Origin: Phytophthora colocasiae
Lineage: Eukaryota; Oomycota; Peronosporomycetes; Peronosporales; Peronosporaceae
DNA: 64,000 nt
Assembly: GCA_018806915.1 (NCBI GenBank)
Contig: JAGKQI010000066.1
Span: 289,586 to 353,585, forward strand
Direction of reading: 5' to 3'
Of the stretch, positions 41,437 to 53,700 are shown piece after piece. Each line of letters begins with the position of its first letter. Positions within the stretch are counted from its first letter, which is position 1. A program made the translations under genes and the position numbers. Below the pieces are notes generated by a model. The model was not told the DNA's origin and made no database searches. It worked only from the letters and a program-made list of their open reading frames with translations.

Positions 41437-42802
41437 TGTGGTGGAGCGGATCTGCCAAAATCTCGTTAGGGCAGGTCCCGATCACCACTTGCGCCCAGAC
41501 ACCGACTAACGGAGGGGGTCCCCCGATGATCCGTGATCTAGCTGTGTGTAGTATCCACCTTGTGTACCCGTCGGTAGGCGAGTTACGCTCTTCCAGGTGA
41601 CTTCTGAAGGTGTCTTGTAGGTCGGAAGAAGGTCTTGGGTGACGCAGGGGTTTGAGGCGGCGTGGAAGTTCTTCACTCCACCTCGGGGTACTTGATCCCG
41701 GTCGTAGGCGAGTTCTCGAGCCTTGATCCGGGTGCCTGGTTCTTGATCCAGGTCTTCCAATAGTCCAATGTTCGGGATTCAGTCCCTTCCTTTCTGTTGT
41801 TTTCCTCTTCCGATAGCGGGGGTCTTGAGGGGGCGAGATTCGACGGGATCCTTAGGCTAAACAACCAATTCCTTCCGATCCGATGTATGCACTTAAAGGA
41901 TAGTTCACTAGATAGGGCAAAGCTGGCCAATATATTATCCAGACTTAACCGCTATACTAGGTCACGTATCCTTACCTCCCTGACGCTTGTAGGGCCAATG
42001 TAGTTCCCGGTTCCAGGCGTAGCGAAGACACTTGAGTGGTTCAGGGCAAATTCGAGTCTGTTTATGGTTATTTCAATGCCTACTAATCCCATCCTGATTT
42101 ACTATCCTACGATCACATGACACTGGCTACAGAGCTGATCCCTAGCTTGGTTCCCCTAACCCTGATCGTGAGCCGATTCCGCACTTAACCGAAGCTTGAT
42201 CTCGCACTTAACCGAAGCTTGATCTCGTACTTAACCGAAGCTTGATCTCGCACTTAACCGGGACTTGATCTCGTACTTAATCGGGACTTGATCGCCGCCT
42301 GATCGGGACTTGATCGCCGCCTGATCCCGCTTGATAATCCTTCGGAGAGTCCGGATCAGTCCACCAGAAGAGTCTGCGTCGCGCCTGGGGCTGAGCTTGA
42401 TCCAGAGCTGATCTCGTACTTAAACGGGAGAAGATCACTGCGTGATCCTGCGTGATCCCGCTTCGTCGCCGCCCGGGGAAGTAGGATCATGCTGTTAGAG
42501 GCTTCGGGGCGCCAGGGTAAGCCGATCGTGCTCACTTGGGACCCCGTCATCGCTGATCGCGCGAGAACATCCTTGATTTCCCCATTCTTCCTCCGGCAGG
42601 GTTCGGATCACCCACGAACACCGCTCCACTTGCTCCTCCGCCGGTGTCTCCGTTGCCTGTTCCCCGGCGGGACCCATCGTACCTTCGTCTGATTCGACCC
42701 AGATCTGGGGATCACAGGTCCCCCCTGTCGCTCGTTCCGACTCTATTCGGGTTCGTGGCTGATATCGCCTCTCCGGGAAAAATTCTCGTCCGCTTCACCA
42801 CA
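41437..42802 (-). repeat. Element C LTR shared by unit 1 (5' LTR) and unit 2 (3' LTR)
   Basis: 1366 bp, complete, TGTGGTGGAGCGG to CCGCTTCACCACA. It has no nested element. It serves both units of the tandem array, as expected of LTR-LTR unequal recombination. Confidence 0.88.
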
Positions 42803-42905
42803 TCCGCCCCCAGCACGTAAGTTGAGCTGCCGCAGCTCACTTCGGGTTTATTTCCACATTCACCACCTGGAACACAAGTCGTTCAAGTACCACCACTCCC
42901 TCACG

Positions 42906-44400
42906 ATGTCCGATCCTCACGATGTCCGATCCGCCTCCCTCGCCCCCTTTGACGCCGAGAACGCCCTCGAGCGAGCACTCGATCCGCCCGATCCACCGCC
43001 TCCCGCTTCTCAACCCCCGGGGTAAACCCTGAGCTGGTCACCTTGCAAGCGAGACTGGTCCACAGCCAACGGATGCGCGAAACCTTGAGTCGCGATCGGG
43101 ACCACCTGGACGACACCGTTCGCCGGTTGCGATCCGACATGGAGGATATGGAGCGCTTCCGGGACGACCAGGCGGAGGAGATCTTGCGACTGAACGCCGA
43201 AATCGCTCGTCTGCGGTCGGGAACCGGAGATGTTATCGGTGGGGACACGATCGCCGCCTTGCAGGATCAGCGGGCTCAGCACGACGCCGAACGGCGGGAG
43301 TCTGAGCAGCGAATGGCCCGGATCCAGGCGCGGCTAGACTCTGCGCTCGAGGATCTCGACTTCCGGCTGGCCGAACTTCGCATAGCAGGGGAGACGGAGA
43401 TTGAACTCCGGGATGAGCTTCAGGATCGCGAACGGGAGCTCGCCGCCGTGCGTCATGACTTGACCCTCACTCAGCGTAGCCTTGATCGCTGGCAGAGGAA
43501 CGATTCCTCCCAAGGTCCACTAGCGGCCATGGCCATGCCCGCTGATCAGACTCCGCCCTACGGCAGAGGAGGCTCGGTTGAGGTTGGAGTTGACGCGGAC
43601 CCAAGCGGAGTTGCTCGCCGCTCGAGCCGAAGTCGCGTACCTGGAACGCGAGGCAGAGGATCACCAGGTTGAACTGGCTCGGGCACACCTCGCCTTGGAG
43701 GACGTATCCGCACCGGATTCTCGCGCCCCGCCTCTGGGTGCAACCGCCGATGCCGCCGCCGTATCCAGCCTGGAGCAAGATCTGGCAGACGCCTTGGGAA
43801 ATCTGGAAATAATCCAGCACGACCGGGACCAGCTCTCCGTCCAGCATCGTGCCGCAATTGCCGAGCGGGATCAGGCTGTCGCAGACCTGGATCAGGCCCG
43901 CCTCGACCGGGATCAGGCGATGCAAGATCTCAATCGAGTCACGGTGGATCGTGATCGAATCCAGGTCGACCTGGACGACGCCACCCAAGATCGTTTATCG
44001 GTCCTCGCAGACCTTGATGCGTGGCCTCCGTTCCGCCCGGGATGCGGCGACACAGGAACTCGACCAACTCCAGCGACAGAACGCGTCGGCCCTCGCTGAC
44101 CTCGACCAACTCCAGCGACAGAACGCGGAGCTTCGACAGGCTCATCAAGAGCTGGACGCTGATTATGCCGAAGCCGAACAACAGCTGCATCACGCCGAGG
44201 ATTCCTCTGCTCGGTTGTCCTCGTGGATCGCGGATCGACGGGCGGCTCGTGCCACCAAAAGATCTCGAAGCGCCTCCGCTTCCCCGGCCGTTCCTCCTTC
44301 CTCACGCAAGCGTCCAGCTCGGAGCTCCTCAGCACCCCGTGATCTAAAAAACTGCGGCTACCGAAACTCCCGGATCAACCCAGCCTGTCACACCAACGGT
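42906..44400 (+). pseudogene. Element C unit 2 antisense frame, part 1 (coiled coil)
   Basis: Copy of 22450-23878. The frame is broken near 43019 (an extra C with other changes), near 43553 (an extra C) and near 44017 (GATGCGTGGCCTCC where unit 1 has GACGTGGCC). Between breaks the coiled coil is the same. It preserves the basic C-terminal segment PSSRKRPARSSS, which unit 1 lacks through its own indels. Confidence 0.65.
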
Positions 44401-45767
44401 GGTTCCGACCCCGGCAGGATCAACAACGAGCCCGCTGGATCTGTTGGCGGACCAAGCTTCTGGGCAGGCCGGAGGGGAGGAAACCGACACTCCAGCCCCT
44501 GATCCGACCCCAGCACCGACGGATCAGTCCGGATCGCTCCCCGCCGATGGTGATTCGCCGAATGAGGAAGAGGAAGACTCCGACTACGATTCCCAGCACC
44601 CATTCTCATCGCCGTCCGAAGAGGACGAGAGTCCAGAACCCAGCAATGGAACTAGTTCTGAGGCCGAATCGGAACGTTCCAACGAGGCGGAGGACTCCGA
44701 GGAGGACGATATTCTACACATGGGCCGCCAACGATCTATCTCGACGCACCGGCGCGAGTCCGGTCAGGTTCCGAGAGGCAGACCTTCTGGCGCTCGTGGA
44801 TCGGGGTCTCCGGACGGCTCAAGCCCATCTCCGGATGGATCAGGCCCGCCGTCTCCGGGATCACCTCCGGGTTCCCCGTCACCGCCGCCACCTCCTCTCG
44901 GCGGTTCCCCGCCCCTCGGGCTCCGACCACCCCTGTTCCCGGTCGCCTCTTTCATTCCAGGGTACGATCGGCAGCGTACCTTCGCGGCCGCTGACATCGT
45001 ACCGTGGGATCCGCAGGTGATCGGGCAGTATTCGATCGTGGGTCTGATTGCCAGTTCTCTGGGCAAACGGTTGTTGATCCCTTCGGGTTGGCTGTTCCCT
45101 TCTCAGATACAGGCCGGGCCTGCACCGACCTCCGGCACCGAATACCTCAACGAGTTGATCACGGGCGTGAACGTGCTTGATCTGCTGGCTCTGGAGCCGT
45201 GGAACGACTTCGTGAACCCGGGTCCCCTTACGTTCGACCTCGATTTGCACGAGAGGGAGGGAACACCTCGCGGCCGTGGCCGCCACCTATCGCGTCCTGG
45301 AGGAACGGCACCGTCAGGCATTTTGGGAGGCCACCCATAACTTCGAGATCACCTCTGCCATGCAAGATGCGGATCTCGAACTGCAGCGGTATTACGTTGC
45401 TCGCAAGGCCAGGCGGAGTCGGGCTGGGTCTGCTTGGCGCCAGTTCCTCGCCTCCTTCCCCGCCATAATGCGCGACCAGTGGTTCGATCTCGACATCCTG
45501 TTGGATCCGTTCTTCCTTCACCTCCCCATTCCGGCAGTGGATGTGGTTCGTTGGTATCCCGGCGTGGTCTCTCGGCGTGCCAACCGGGCGGATCCCAACG
45601 CGAACGTCCCAGAGCCGGCGAACCTGATCGAGGCTCTGGAGGAGTGTGACGAGGCGGATCCGTGGCGTAACCAGTATCGGCAAGACCCGGTCAACCATCC
45701 CGCTACCAGGATCCCCCGCCTTATCGGCAAGTTCAATCCTCCTCCCGCTGGGGCCGCTTCTCCGTAA
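44399..45767 (+). pseudogene. Element C unit 2 antisense frame, part 2
   Basis: Copy of 23935-25302. It lacks two C bases near 45268, which breaks the frame between GTP and the downstream helical part. It keeps the C-terminal 55 residues (NVPEPANLIEALEECDEADP ... PPAGAASP) that unit 1 loses. Each unit thus carries a different single break. Confidence 0.65.
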
Positions 45768-46121
45768 GTCGTGCTAACTTCGATCACCTACAGCAAGGCT
45801 CTGGGCTTCTCCCCGAGTTCGGATTCGGAACCCCATCCAGGGCCGTTCTGCATTCTTCCATCTCCATTCGTAACTCTCATAATCTCCACTCGTGATTCTC
45901 GTAATCTCCATTCCCACAGTCGTTCCATCGTACTCCATCATTTTGAGAATGTGATCCCCTTTCATCTCCATCTCGACATCCCGGATCACCATCTTCCAAC
46001 GTCAAATTCCCTACGCACATGCATATACACAAATATAAAACTCTCGCTCTGATCTGGATTCTCCTCCACATCAGCTTCCTCGATCACGGCGAGGCAACCC
46101 TGTCACCTCGCCTGACTTCCC

Positions 46122-49100
46122 TTACACTTCTTCATGCGACTGCATCACGCCGAACCGGTTCCGATTAGCGTGGTCACGTAGGAACGCGCTCAATATGGCC
46201 CCACAGTTAAGATCAGCTTCGTCGACCCACGTTGACTCATCATAACCGACCCAGTGCACTAGGAATTCACGATAGATCCGGCCGTAGCGAGTTCGTTTCC
46301 CACTTCGCATGTCCGAGATCCGTTCGACTTCGTACTCATCGGCATCCAGATCTGGGACCCAACTGTCCTCCGGAAGGAGGATCTCATCGAAATCGAGCCG
46401 ATCTGCTTCATCTACCGTCAACTCGATCCGCGGTCGATCCGGGAAATTCCGTACCAGCTTTAGCTTAGAAACATGGACCACCGGGAAGATATGGTAATCA
46501 GATCCCGCGATCTCCAGCTTGATCGTGAATTCATTGAGCTTCTCTGCAACACGGAACGGGCCGTGCCAAAGGTGAGCGAGTTTACGTGCATACCCTTCCT
46601 TCACACGATCTAGGTATAGCAAAACTCGTGATCCAGCTTCGATCTGATGCGGATCGACATCCTCATTGTGCCAATCAGCTCGGTCTGCAATCGCCTCTCG
46701 CAGCTTAGCGTTGACCTGTTCTCTCGACTGCTGGTAGTATCTCTGAACGCGATATCTCCACCGTCTCGGATCACGGTCATGGCGCCTGGTCGACCCGATC
46801 GGGATCGTCGCTTCCAACGTCGATCTCGGATCCCATCCGTGTACCAAATAGTGAGGAGTGTCTCCCCGAACCCGATCGTGAGCCGTGTTAATAGCGAACG
46901 TCAATCTCTCCGCGTATTCATCCCAGTCCTTTTGATCGAGATCTTGAACATACATCTTGATCGCCCTAGTGGCCGTTTGCACCATCCGTTCCGCAGTCCA
47001 ATTGGCCTGTGGTCGGTAGGCCATCGTCGCCCGTTGTCGCTGCCCCAGGATCCTATTGAACGATCTGAAGAAGTCGGACATGAAGCCCGGTTCTCGATCG
47101 TGCCTGATCATCTCGCTAGCACCAAATCTGCGGAACACGCATTCTTCATAAGATTCCGCGACGGTCTGGGCCGATCGGGAGGAACTAGCCTTTGCGATCA
47201 CATATCCCGTGAACAGATCTACCCAGATCAGTAGTTCGGTGTTGCCTTTGTTGGATCTGGGCAGGGAGGGTATGTGATCCATCGCTATGATCTGGAATGG
47301 GTATGTCGCTTGCAGATTCCCAGGCGACTCGCCCCGGATCGTGGGTCTCCCCTTTCCGGTCTCACAGTCTACACACTCGCCTACGTATCGCTGCACGCTC
47401 CGATATAATCCCCTCCAGTGGAAATGATCTCGGATCCGCTGATAAGTACGTCCGATCCCCTGATGTCCCCCTTCCAGAGTCGTATGGTAGTGGTGGAGGA
47501 CATCCTGCTGTAGCGTTTCTGGAACTACGAGTCTCATCAGGCGATCGCGATCACCACTTGATCTCGGCCCTGGTGGGCAGTAAAATAGCAGATCTTGTTC
47601 GTCTACCTCGTACTCGGAGGCGATCTTGGCGTAAGATCCATATTCGGCTCGAGTAAGATCCGCGATCTGCCCAGCCAGGTACTTCTTTAGTCCTGCGATC
47701 CAGACCTCCTCGTTCTGGGCTCGCCTGATCCGATCAACCCGCATCTCCCGGATCAGTTCCTCTCGCAGGACACAGCTGCACCAGGTCGCGCTCGGGCTGC
47801 ACGCATGGCTACGGCCGACACTTCGCACAGTTCGACCTTCAACTCGAGGATCAACACACTCATCCAGTCGATTCAAGGTGATCAGATCGCATCGATCTGC
47901 CTCATCGTGGACCTCGATCCCGCTTCCTCGTTGCAGCGCGGCACTCGCCAAGCTATCTGCACTCCCATTCCAGTCTCTCTTCACATGGACCAGCTCATGA
48001 TCTCCCCAATTCCGCAAGTGATCTAGCACCTTCTGTTTCCAGTAACGTCAACTCCTGGCGCCTTGCAGTCGATCTCGCCCCGGACTTGTCGGATCACCAG
48101 GTTCGGAATCGCCACAAATGACCAAACGGCGGCGCTCTAACTGTGCGATCATGCCAAGACCTAGCACGAGCCCACGGTATTACGCTTAATTGAAAGTAAG
48201 ACTATCCGCATATTCTGATCTAGCCTTGATCACCTTCCACTCCGGCAAACTCCACACGATCGCGCTGAAAGCGCCTCCTCCACGTTTCACGCGTGCCGGA
48301 ACCGTCGAAACTTACTACCCATAGCTCCTCACCTGGATCTACGGTGGGAATCGGCATCTGGATCTTACGTCTTGGTTCCTTCTGTGGCGCGATCGCGATC
48401 AGGGCTTCGTCGATCTCCGATCGGGGCGTTATGGTAGCTGCGATCGCCCCCAGTATTTCATCCTCCCCTTCGTACACTTCGTGATCTCGAGTGTCCACGG
48501 GGACAGGAAGACCAGACGTCCTGAGACCGGCAGACTTGAACAGCCAGGCAAGCGTTGAGTGTCGGGTTAGGACCTTGATCCGACGTCCCACCAACAAGGT
48601 GTAGTGTAGATCCAAGATCCGGAAGTAGAGCTCGTTGGTCTTCAAGGTTCGGCTGGCAAACGCGACCGGGTGGTAGATCTGGTCGTGTTCCTGCATTAGT
48701 GCGGCGGAAATCGCCCAGTCACTAGCGTACACGATCACCACGGGTAACTTCGTCGTGTCGAAGTGACGAAGGATCGGGGTCGACGCGATCTTGGTCTTCA
48801 AGGCTGTAAACGCCCTGTGTGCCCTACCCCACCTCTCGTCGCCAGCTCTTTGGGCCAGATTGGGTTCGACTTTGGTTGAACAGGGGGGAGGCATCGCCCC
48901 CAAGTCAGGATCCGGTGTACTATCCCCCTTTTGAGTCGAGGTGTCGGGTGATCCATCCTGATTCGACTTAAGCGCAACGGGATCTCGATTGATCGGGTCC
49001 GTACTATCCATGATCTTTCGCAGATCTGGTCGCTTCTTCAGTTCTGCGAACTCCACCTCACGTAGTTCATATAGGACCGATGCATAGATCGCATAATCCT

Positions 49101-49297
49101 CGATGAACCGACTATAGTAATTTAAACTTCCCAGGAACGATTGCATGGATCGGAGTGATCCAGGGAATGGTAGATCTGTCAGAGACTTCAGGTCTTTCGG
49201 GTTTGCCTCCAATCCGTCGATCGACACTTTGTGTCCGAGATATTCCACCTATCCATGCCCCAGAAGCTCTTCGCCACACTGATCGAGAGATTCCACT
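46122..49297 (-). pseudogene. pol: Element C unit 2 pol, distal half
   Basis: Open from 48029 to 46122: the end of the second RNase H, the complete integrase and the chromodomain in one frame. That supports the unit 1 reading as one polyprotein. A second open piece, 49248-48220, spans the RT end, the degenerate native RNase H (VIVYASDWAIS, VLTRHSTLAWL) and the start of the second RNase H. Breaks lie near 48100-48200 and 49250. The RT is cut by B at the same place as in unit 1. Confidence 0.75.
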
Positions 49298-49712
49298 TGT
49301 AACGGGGTTACACGGCGCTGCGCGCCTTGGCTACAATAGGTGTGGTATACACCATCCAGGTCACAAGTCACAGATCCGTGTACGACACATAGTGTTTCTC
49401 ACACGTCACATATGTAGCCAGTTGCTGGCTGTTAGCTCAGAGCCACGCCTTGCATTTGATTAGGATTTAGTATGTTAGATACTAAATCCGTTACATTCAG
49501 GATTAGGGCAATAAAATAAATAAAAATCAGTTTGCATTTTACATAATTAGTGTTAGTTCCTTTATTATAGGGACACTGATTGTGAGAGTCCCGTATTTAG
49601 TGGACTACTTGGTTCTTGTATAGAACCGAAGGCTAGTGCCTTGCAAGCAGGACTCTACGAGTCAACCAAACTTCCTCTGTGCCGTGTGCACACCTACGCA
49701 GCCCCCGCTGCA
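49298..49712 (+). repeat. Element B copy 2, 5' LTR
   Basis: 415 bp; equals the first-copy LTR apart from a TG insertion near 49686 and one extra C near 49702. Confidence 0.88.
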
Positions 49713-49791
49713 TCTGGTAGCACTTCTGGTAGCACTTGTAGTCAATCCAACTCCTGGAGTTGAAGACTGTTTCTCTGTGAGAATGGGAGCC

Positions 49792-50753
49792 AGAAGCATA
49801 CGCTCACTTGACTCCGAGTCAGCGGGACACGCTTAACAAGCTTACGTCCTTGCTGGGCCCTGAAGGTATGGCGCACCTTGCGTCTCAAGGGCCGGAGGCC
49901 GTCAACGCGCGCCTGGAGGCATTTGCCTCGTACGAGAACGCTCTCGTTGAACACATTCAGCGGAATGTAAAAGGAGTTAATCCCGCCTGAGAGCTAAGCC
50001 CGTCACGCTCAGCGTGAAGACCTTTCACGGGCACGAAGGGAGAGAACCTCCTATTGTGGACCCGAGAGGTCGAAATGGCCATGGGAGCCGCTATGCTCCA
50101 GTTGGAAGGCCAACGCGTGGCGTTCTGCCATCTCTAAGCTCGAAGGTCGAGCACGAGAATGGGCCTTGACGTCTGGGACGTCGGTAGAAATGGCCTTCCC
50201 ACTTGGGGTGAGCTTAAGCGCCAAGCTTACGCAAGTGTTTGCTCCACCTAACCAGGCGTATCGCGTGCGGTCACGCTTCCTTGCTTGCCGACAGGGCAAG
50301 AAGGACCTGGTGGACTATGTCCAAGAGCTACGCACGCTCATTGCCGGCATGGCTGCCGATCCTCTACCTGAGGTGGTCACTGTGACTATCTTCATGGAAG
50401 GTCTGAGAGCTGGCGTGGCCAGGACGGAGGCATTCCGTCAGAATCCTCGCACCTTCGAGGACGCTGTTAGCGTGGCATTGAATGCTGAACACAACTGTAA
50501 GTTGTCGAGGGTCGGTGCTAACAGCACAGGGTCCGGGGCCTGAGCCCATGGACCTCAGCTATGCTGGAAGATGAAGTAGCCGAGCTACGAGCTGCGGTGC
50601 AGCGTATGAGCACTCGTCGGTGCTACACGTGTGGTAGTCCCACACACCTGAGGCCTAACTGCCCTCTGCGCAAAGAGCGCGCCGGCCAGACTGGCCGCAA
50701 CCCTGCCGCGAGTCCCCGCTTCGGGCTCCTGCCCAGGAAACGACGGCTCCCAG
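49792..50753 (+). pseudogene. gag: Element B copy 2 gag, frameshifted
   Basis: Same protein blocks as 29299-30270 but broken near 49985, 50127, 50205, 50535 and 50715. The slippery heptamer is altered to AGGAAAC by loss of one G; the downstream stem is retained. Confidence 0.8.
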
Positions 50754-53700
50754 TAGACGCGGGGCGGTCTACTGGGAAGAACTGAGTTCTGCAGTGCGTG
50801 AGAGGCACTGGGGCTCAGCCCGAAGAGCTCCGTGCTCTTGAACACGGAACGTTTGGGCAAGCAGGGCTTGCTGGTCGTCCATGTGGACGTGAAGGGCTTC
50901 GAGAAGCCGTGGATCGTGTTGATCGATTCAGGAGCGTCTGGCAACTACGTCAGACGCTCCACCGTTGAGGGTAGTCAGCAATATGCTGAGGCGCTTCGAG
51001 CGCGAAGAGGTGACACCGTCACTGTCCGTCTAGCGACGGGCGTCCGTGTCACGGCAGCCAAGGTCTCCATGGACCTGCGGCTGAAGTTCTTAGACTTCGA
51101 CAGCGTAGAAAGCTGTTTGGTCTTGGACCTGGATTCGAGGTACGACCTCATCCTTGGTATGGCGTGGCTGGAGCGCCACGAGCCATGGATTGACTGGAGG
51201 TCGAAGACCTTAGGTGCTACGCACTTCTCTCCTAGTGGAGCTTTGGCGAGTCATGAACCCACCTCTGCTAGGAAGCAGAAGCGCTACTGGCGCGAGCATC
51301 GAGCCGAGTCGGCAATGATGCTGGAAGTCGGTGTGTCCGAGTTAGTGGACAGCACCGAGTGCGAGTGACCGCAGTCCTGTTGAGCGCATAGCGCTGGTTG
51401 ACAGTGAGTCAACGTGCGGGCAAAGCTCACGTAACCCCTGTGAGGCGGCACGTACTCCGCCGAGTGACGCCGGTCATGGACCGTCACTGGATGCCGATGG
51501 CATCGGGCCTTACCAGGCCGTGAACTGTGGGGCGGCACGTACTCCGTCGAGTGATACTGGTCGTGGACCAAGTCGATCGCTGAGTGTCTCTGACACTGGA
51601 CCTGTTACGGTCATTGATTGTGCAGCGGCACGTACTCCGCTGGAGCGGCATCGGTCGTCGACCGAGTGGATCGCTGAGTGTCCCTGACACTGGGCCGGGA
51701 GAGGCCGAAACTTGTGCGACGGCACGTACTCCGTCGAGTAGACGCTCTTCGGCTAGGCGAAGACGTCGTAAGGCCCTTTGGGCAAGACGCTCTGCGTCTG
51801 AGTCATCCGTGACGTCAAGTGCCGACGCACCGGAGGGCTGTGGGCAGCTATACACTCTGGTTGATGGAGTGGGCGGTAGTGCCGAAGGCAGTGTCCTGCT
51901 GACGACTTGCCAAGTTTTGACAAGCTCCTTGAGCTAGAAGAGATGTCCTTCGCCGACTTTGGCGATGCCTTGAAGGCTGGCGGAATTCGCCGAGGTGGTC
52001 ATCGTTCGACCTGAGGAGGAGTTAAACTCGTCGTCCCTCGTTGACGAGTCCGTCTTGGCCGAAGTCAAGAAGGCGTTGAACGCCAGGAGTGGATCGGAGA
52101 TCCTCAAGAATCCCTCGGATCCCTTCCACTCCTTGCTGAAGGGAATATGGAGACGTTGTCTCAGAAGGAACCACCGAGTGGCCTGCCTCCCGACCGAGGC
52201 GTTCGTCATGAGATCGACTTAGTTCCCGGAACTAAATACTGCGTGACCCGGCAGTGGCCTCTTCCTAAAGAGCAATGCGACGTCATTGACGCCTTCTTCC
52301 GTGCGAAGCACGCGGCGGGTCTCGTGCGCGAGAGCAAGTCTCCGCATTCCGCGCCAACGTTCTGTGTCAGAAAGCCGAATGGCAAGTGGCGTATCGTTCA
52401 CGCTTTTAACAAGCTCAACGCTGCTACGATTCCGGCGCAGACGCCGATTCCTAGGAAGGATGTTCTTCAGAACAACATGGTGGGCTGCACCATGTACAGT
52501 GCGCCTGACTTAGTCGATGGGTACTATCAGCTGCTCATGCGAGCCAGTGATATTCCGCTTACAGCGGTGAGCACCCCGAGCGGTATGCTCTGGGAGTGGC
52601 TCGTCATGCCCTAAGGGCTGTCGAATGCGCCTGCAACGTTCAATCGTTCAGTGACGCAGTTGTTCAGGCCCCTACGGGCATTCGCACAGACGTACTTTGA
52701 CGACGTGTTCGTCCACAGTCAGGCCGAACACGGCAAGACTGGACGTCGAGGTACACGTGGAACACGTGAGAGCGGTACTCGAGTGCATGCGCACCAACAA
52801 GTTGTACGCCAACGCGGACAAGTGCGTCTTTGGCGCGGAAGAAATCCTTTCCTAGGGTGCTTCATTGCGAAGCATGGCCTTCAAAGTGCTGACCCAGCAA
52901 AGGTCAAGGCCATTGTGGACTGGCCGGTTCCTTGAACCAGAAGGACCTGCGAAAGTGGCTGGGCTTCTGGCCAACTACTTCTGCACAAGTACAGCGAGAA
53001 CTACGCTGAGTTGGCTCGGCCACTGACGGATCTCCTTAAGAAGGATGCCGAATGGGTATGGTGTGCTGAGCACGAGAGCGCGTTCACTCGTATCAAGCGA
53101 TAGCCTGCTTCAGGCACCGATACTGGCGTTGCCAGACCCCGATCGTCCGTTCATCGTCGTCTGTGACGCCTCGGACTTTGCCATTGGCAGTGCTTTGCTA
53201 CAAGCGGACGCCGAAGGGCGCGAACGCGTCATTGCGTTTGAGTCTCGGCAGCTCAAGGCTGCTGAGAAGAACTATCCAGTTCATGACAAGGAGCCACTTG
53301 CGATGAAGTACGCTCTCGTCAAATTCAGGGTTCACCTGCTCGGCTCCAAGCCGTTTGTGATCTACACGGATCATGCGTCACTACGCACAGCGACGCAGTC
53401 GCCTCACCTCTCGCAGAGGATGGCCCGATGGCTCTCCTCTTCTTTGCGGAGTATAACTTCGAGGTGAAGTGCAAGCCTGGCAGGCAGAACGTCCTCGCTG
53501 ACGCGTTATCACGTCGCCCGACTATGAGTTATCTCATGTCACCTCGGTGACGTCGTCCGTGACGGACATGGTTCGAGCAGCGTACGCTCAGGACGACTCC
53601 TGTGTCGCACTGCTTCCAAGCTCTCGGGAGCAAATGAGTTTAAAGACTCAAAGGTGACTCTGTCACGACGCCTAAAGGCGAGACTCCAACGCTACAGCCT

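Larger units (their letters stand above)
13008..42802 (-). mobile_element. Element C unit 1: Ty3/Gypsy LTR retrotransposon with chromodomain, host to nested A and B
   Basis: Read on the minus strand: 5' LTR 42802-41437, primer-binding site, gag, pol, a plus-strand extra frame, then the 3' LTR 22346-13008, which is split by element A. LTR ends are TGTGGTGGAGCGG and CCGCTTCACCACA, inverted copies of each other with one mismatch. With the A and B insertions removed the element is about 13.9 kb. Pol order is protease, reverse transcriptase, degenerate RNase H, second RNase H, integrase, chromodomain, as in chromodomain-bearing Ty3/Gypsy elements. The sequence is strikingly rich in GATC. The left flank GCATA is not repeated at any visible right end. 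Confidence 0.85.

Noticed and set aside
50750..50780. Frameshift signal in the second B copy
   Set aside because: The heptamer is AGGAAAC there, and the copy has many length errors; only the first copy is used as evidence.
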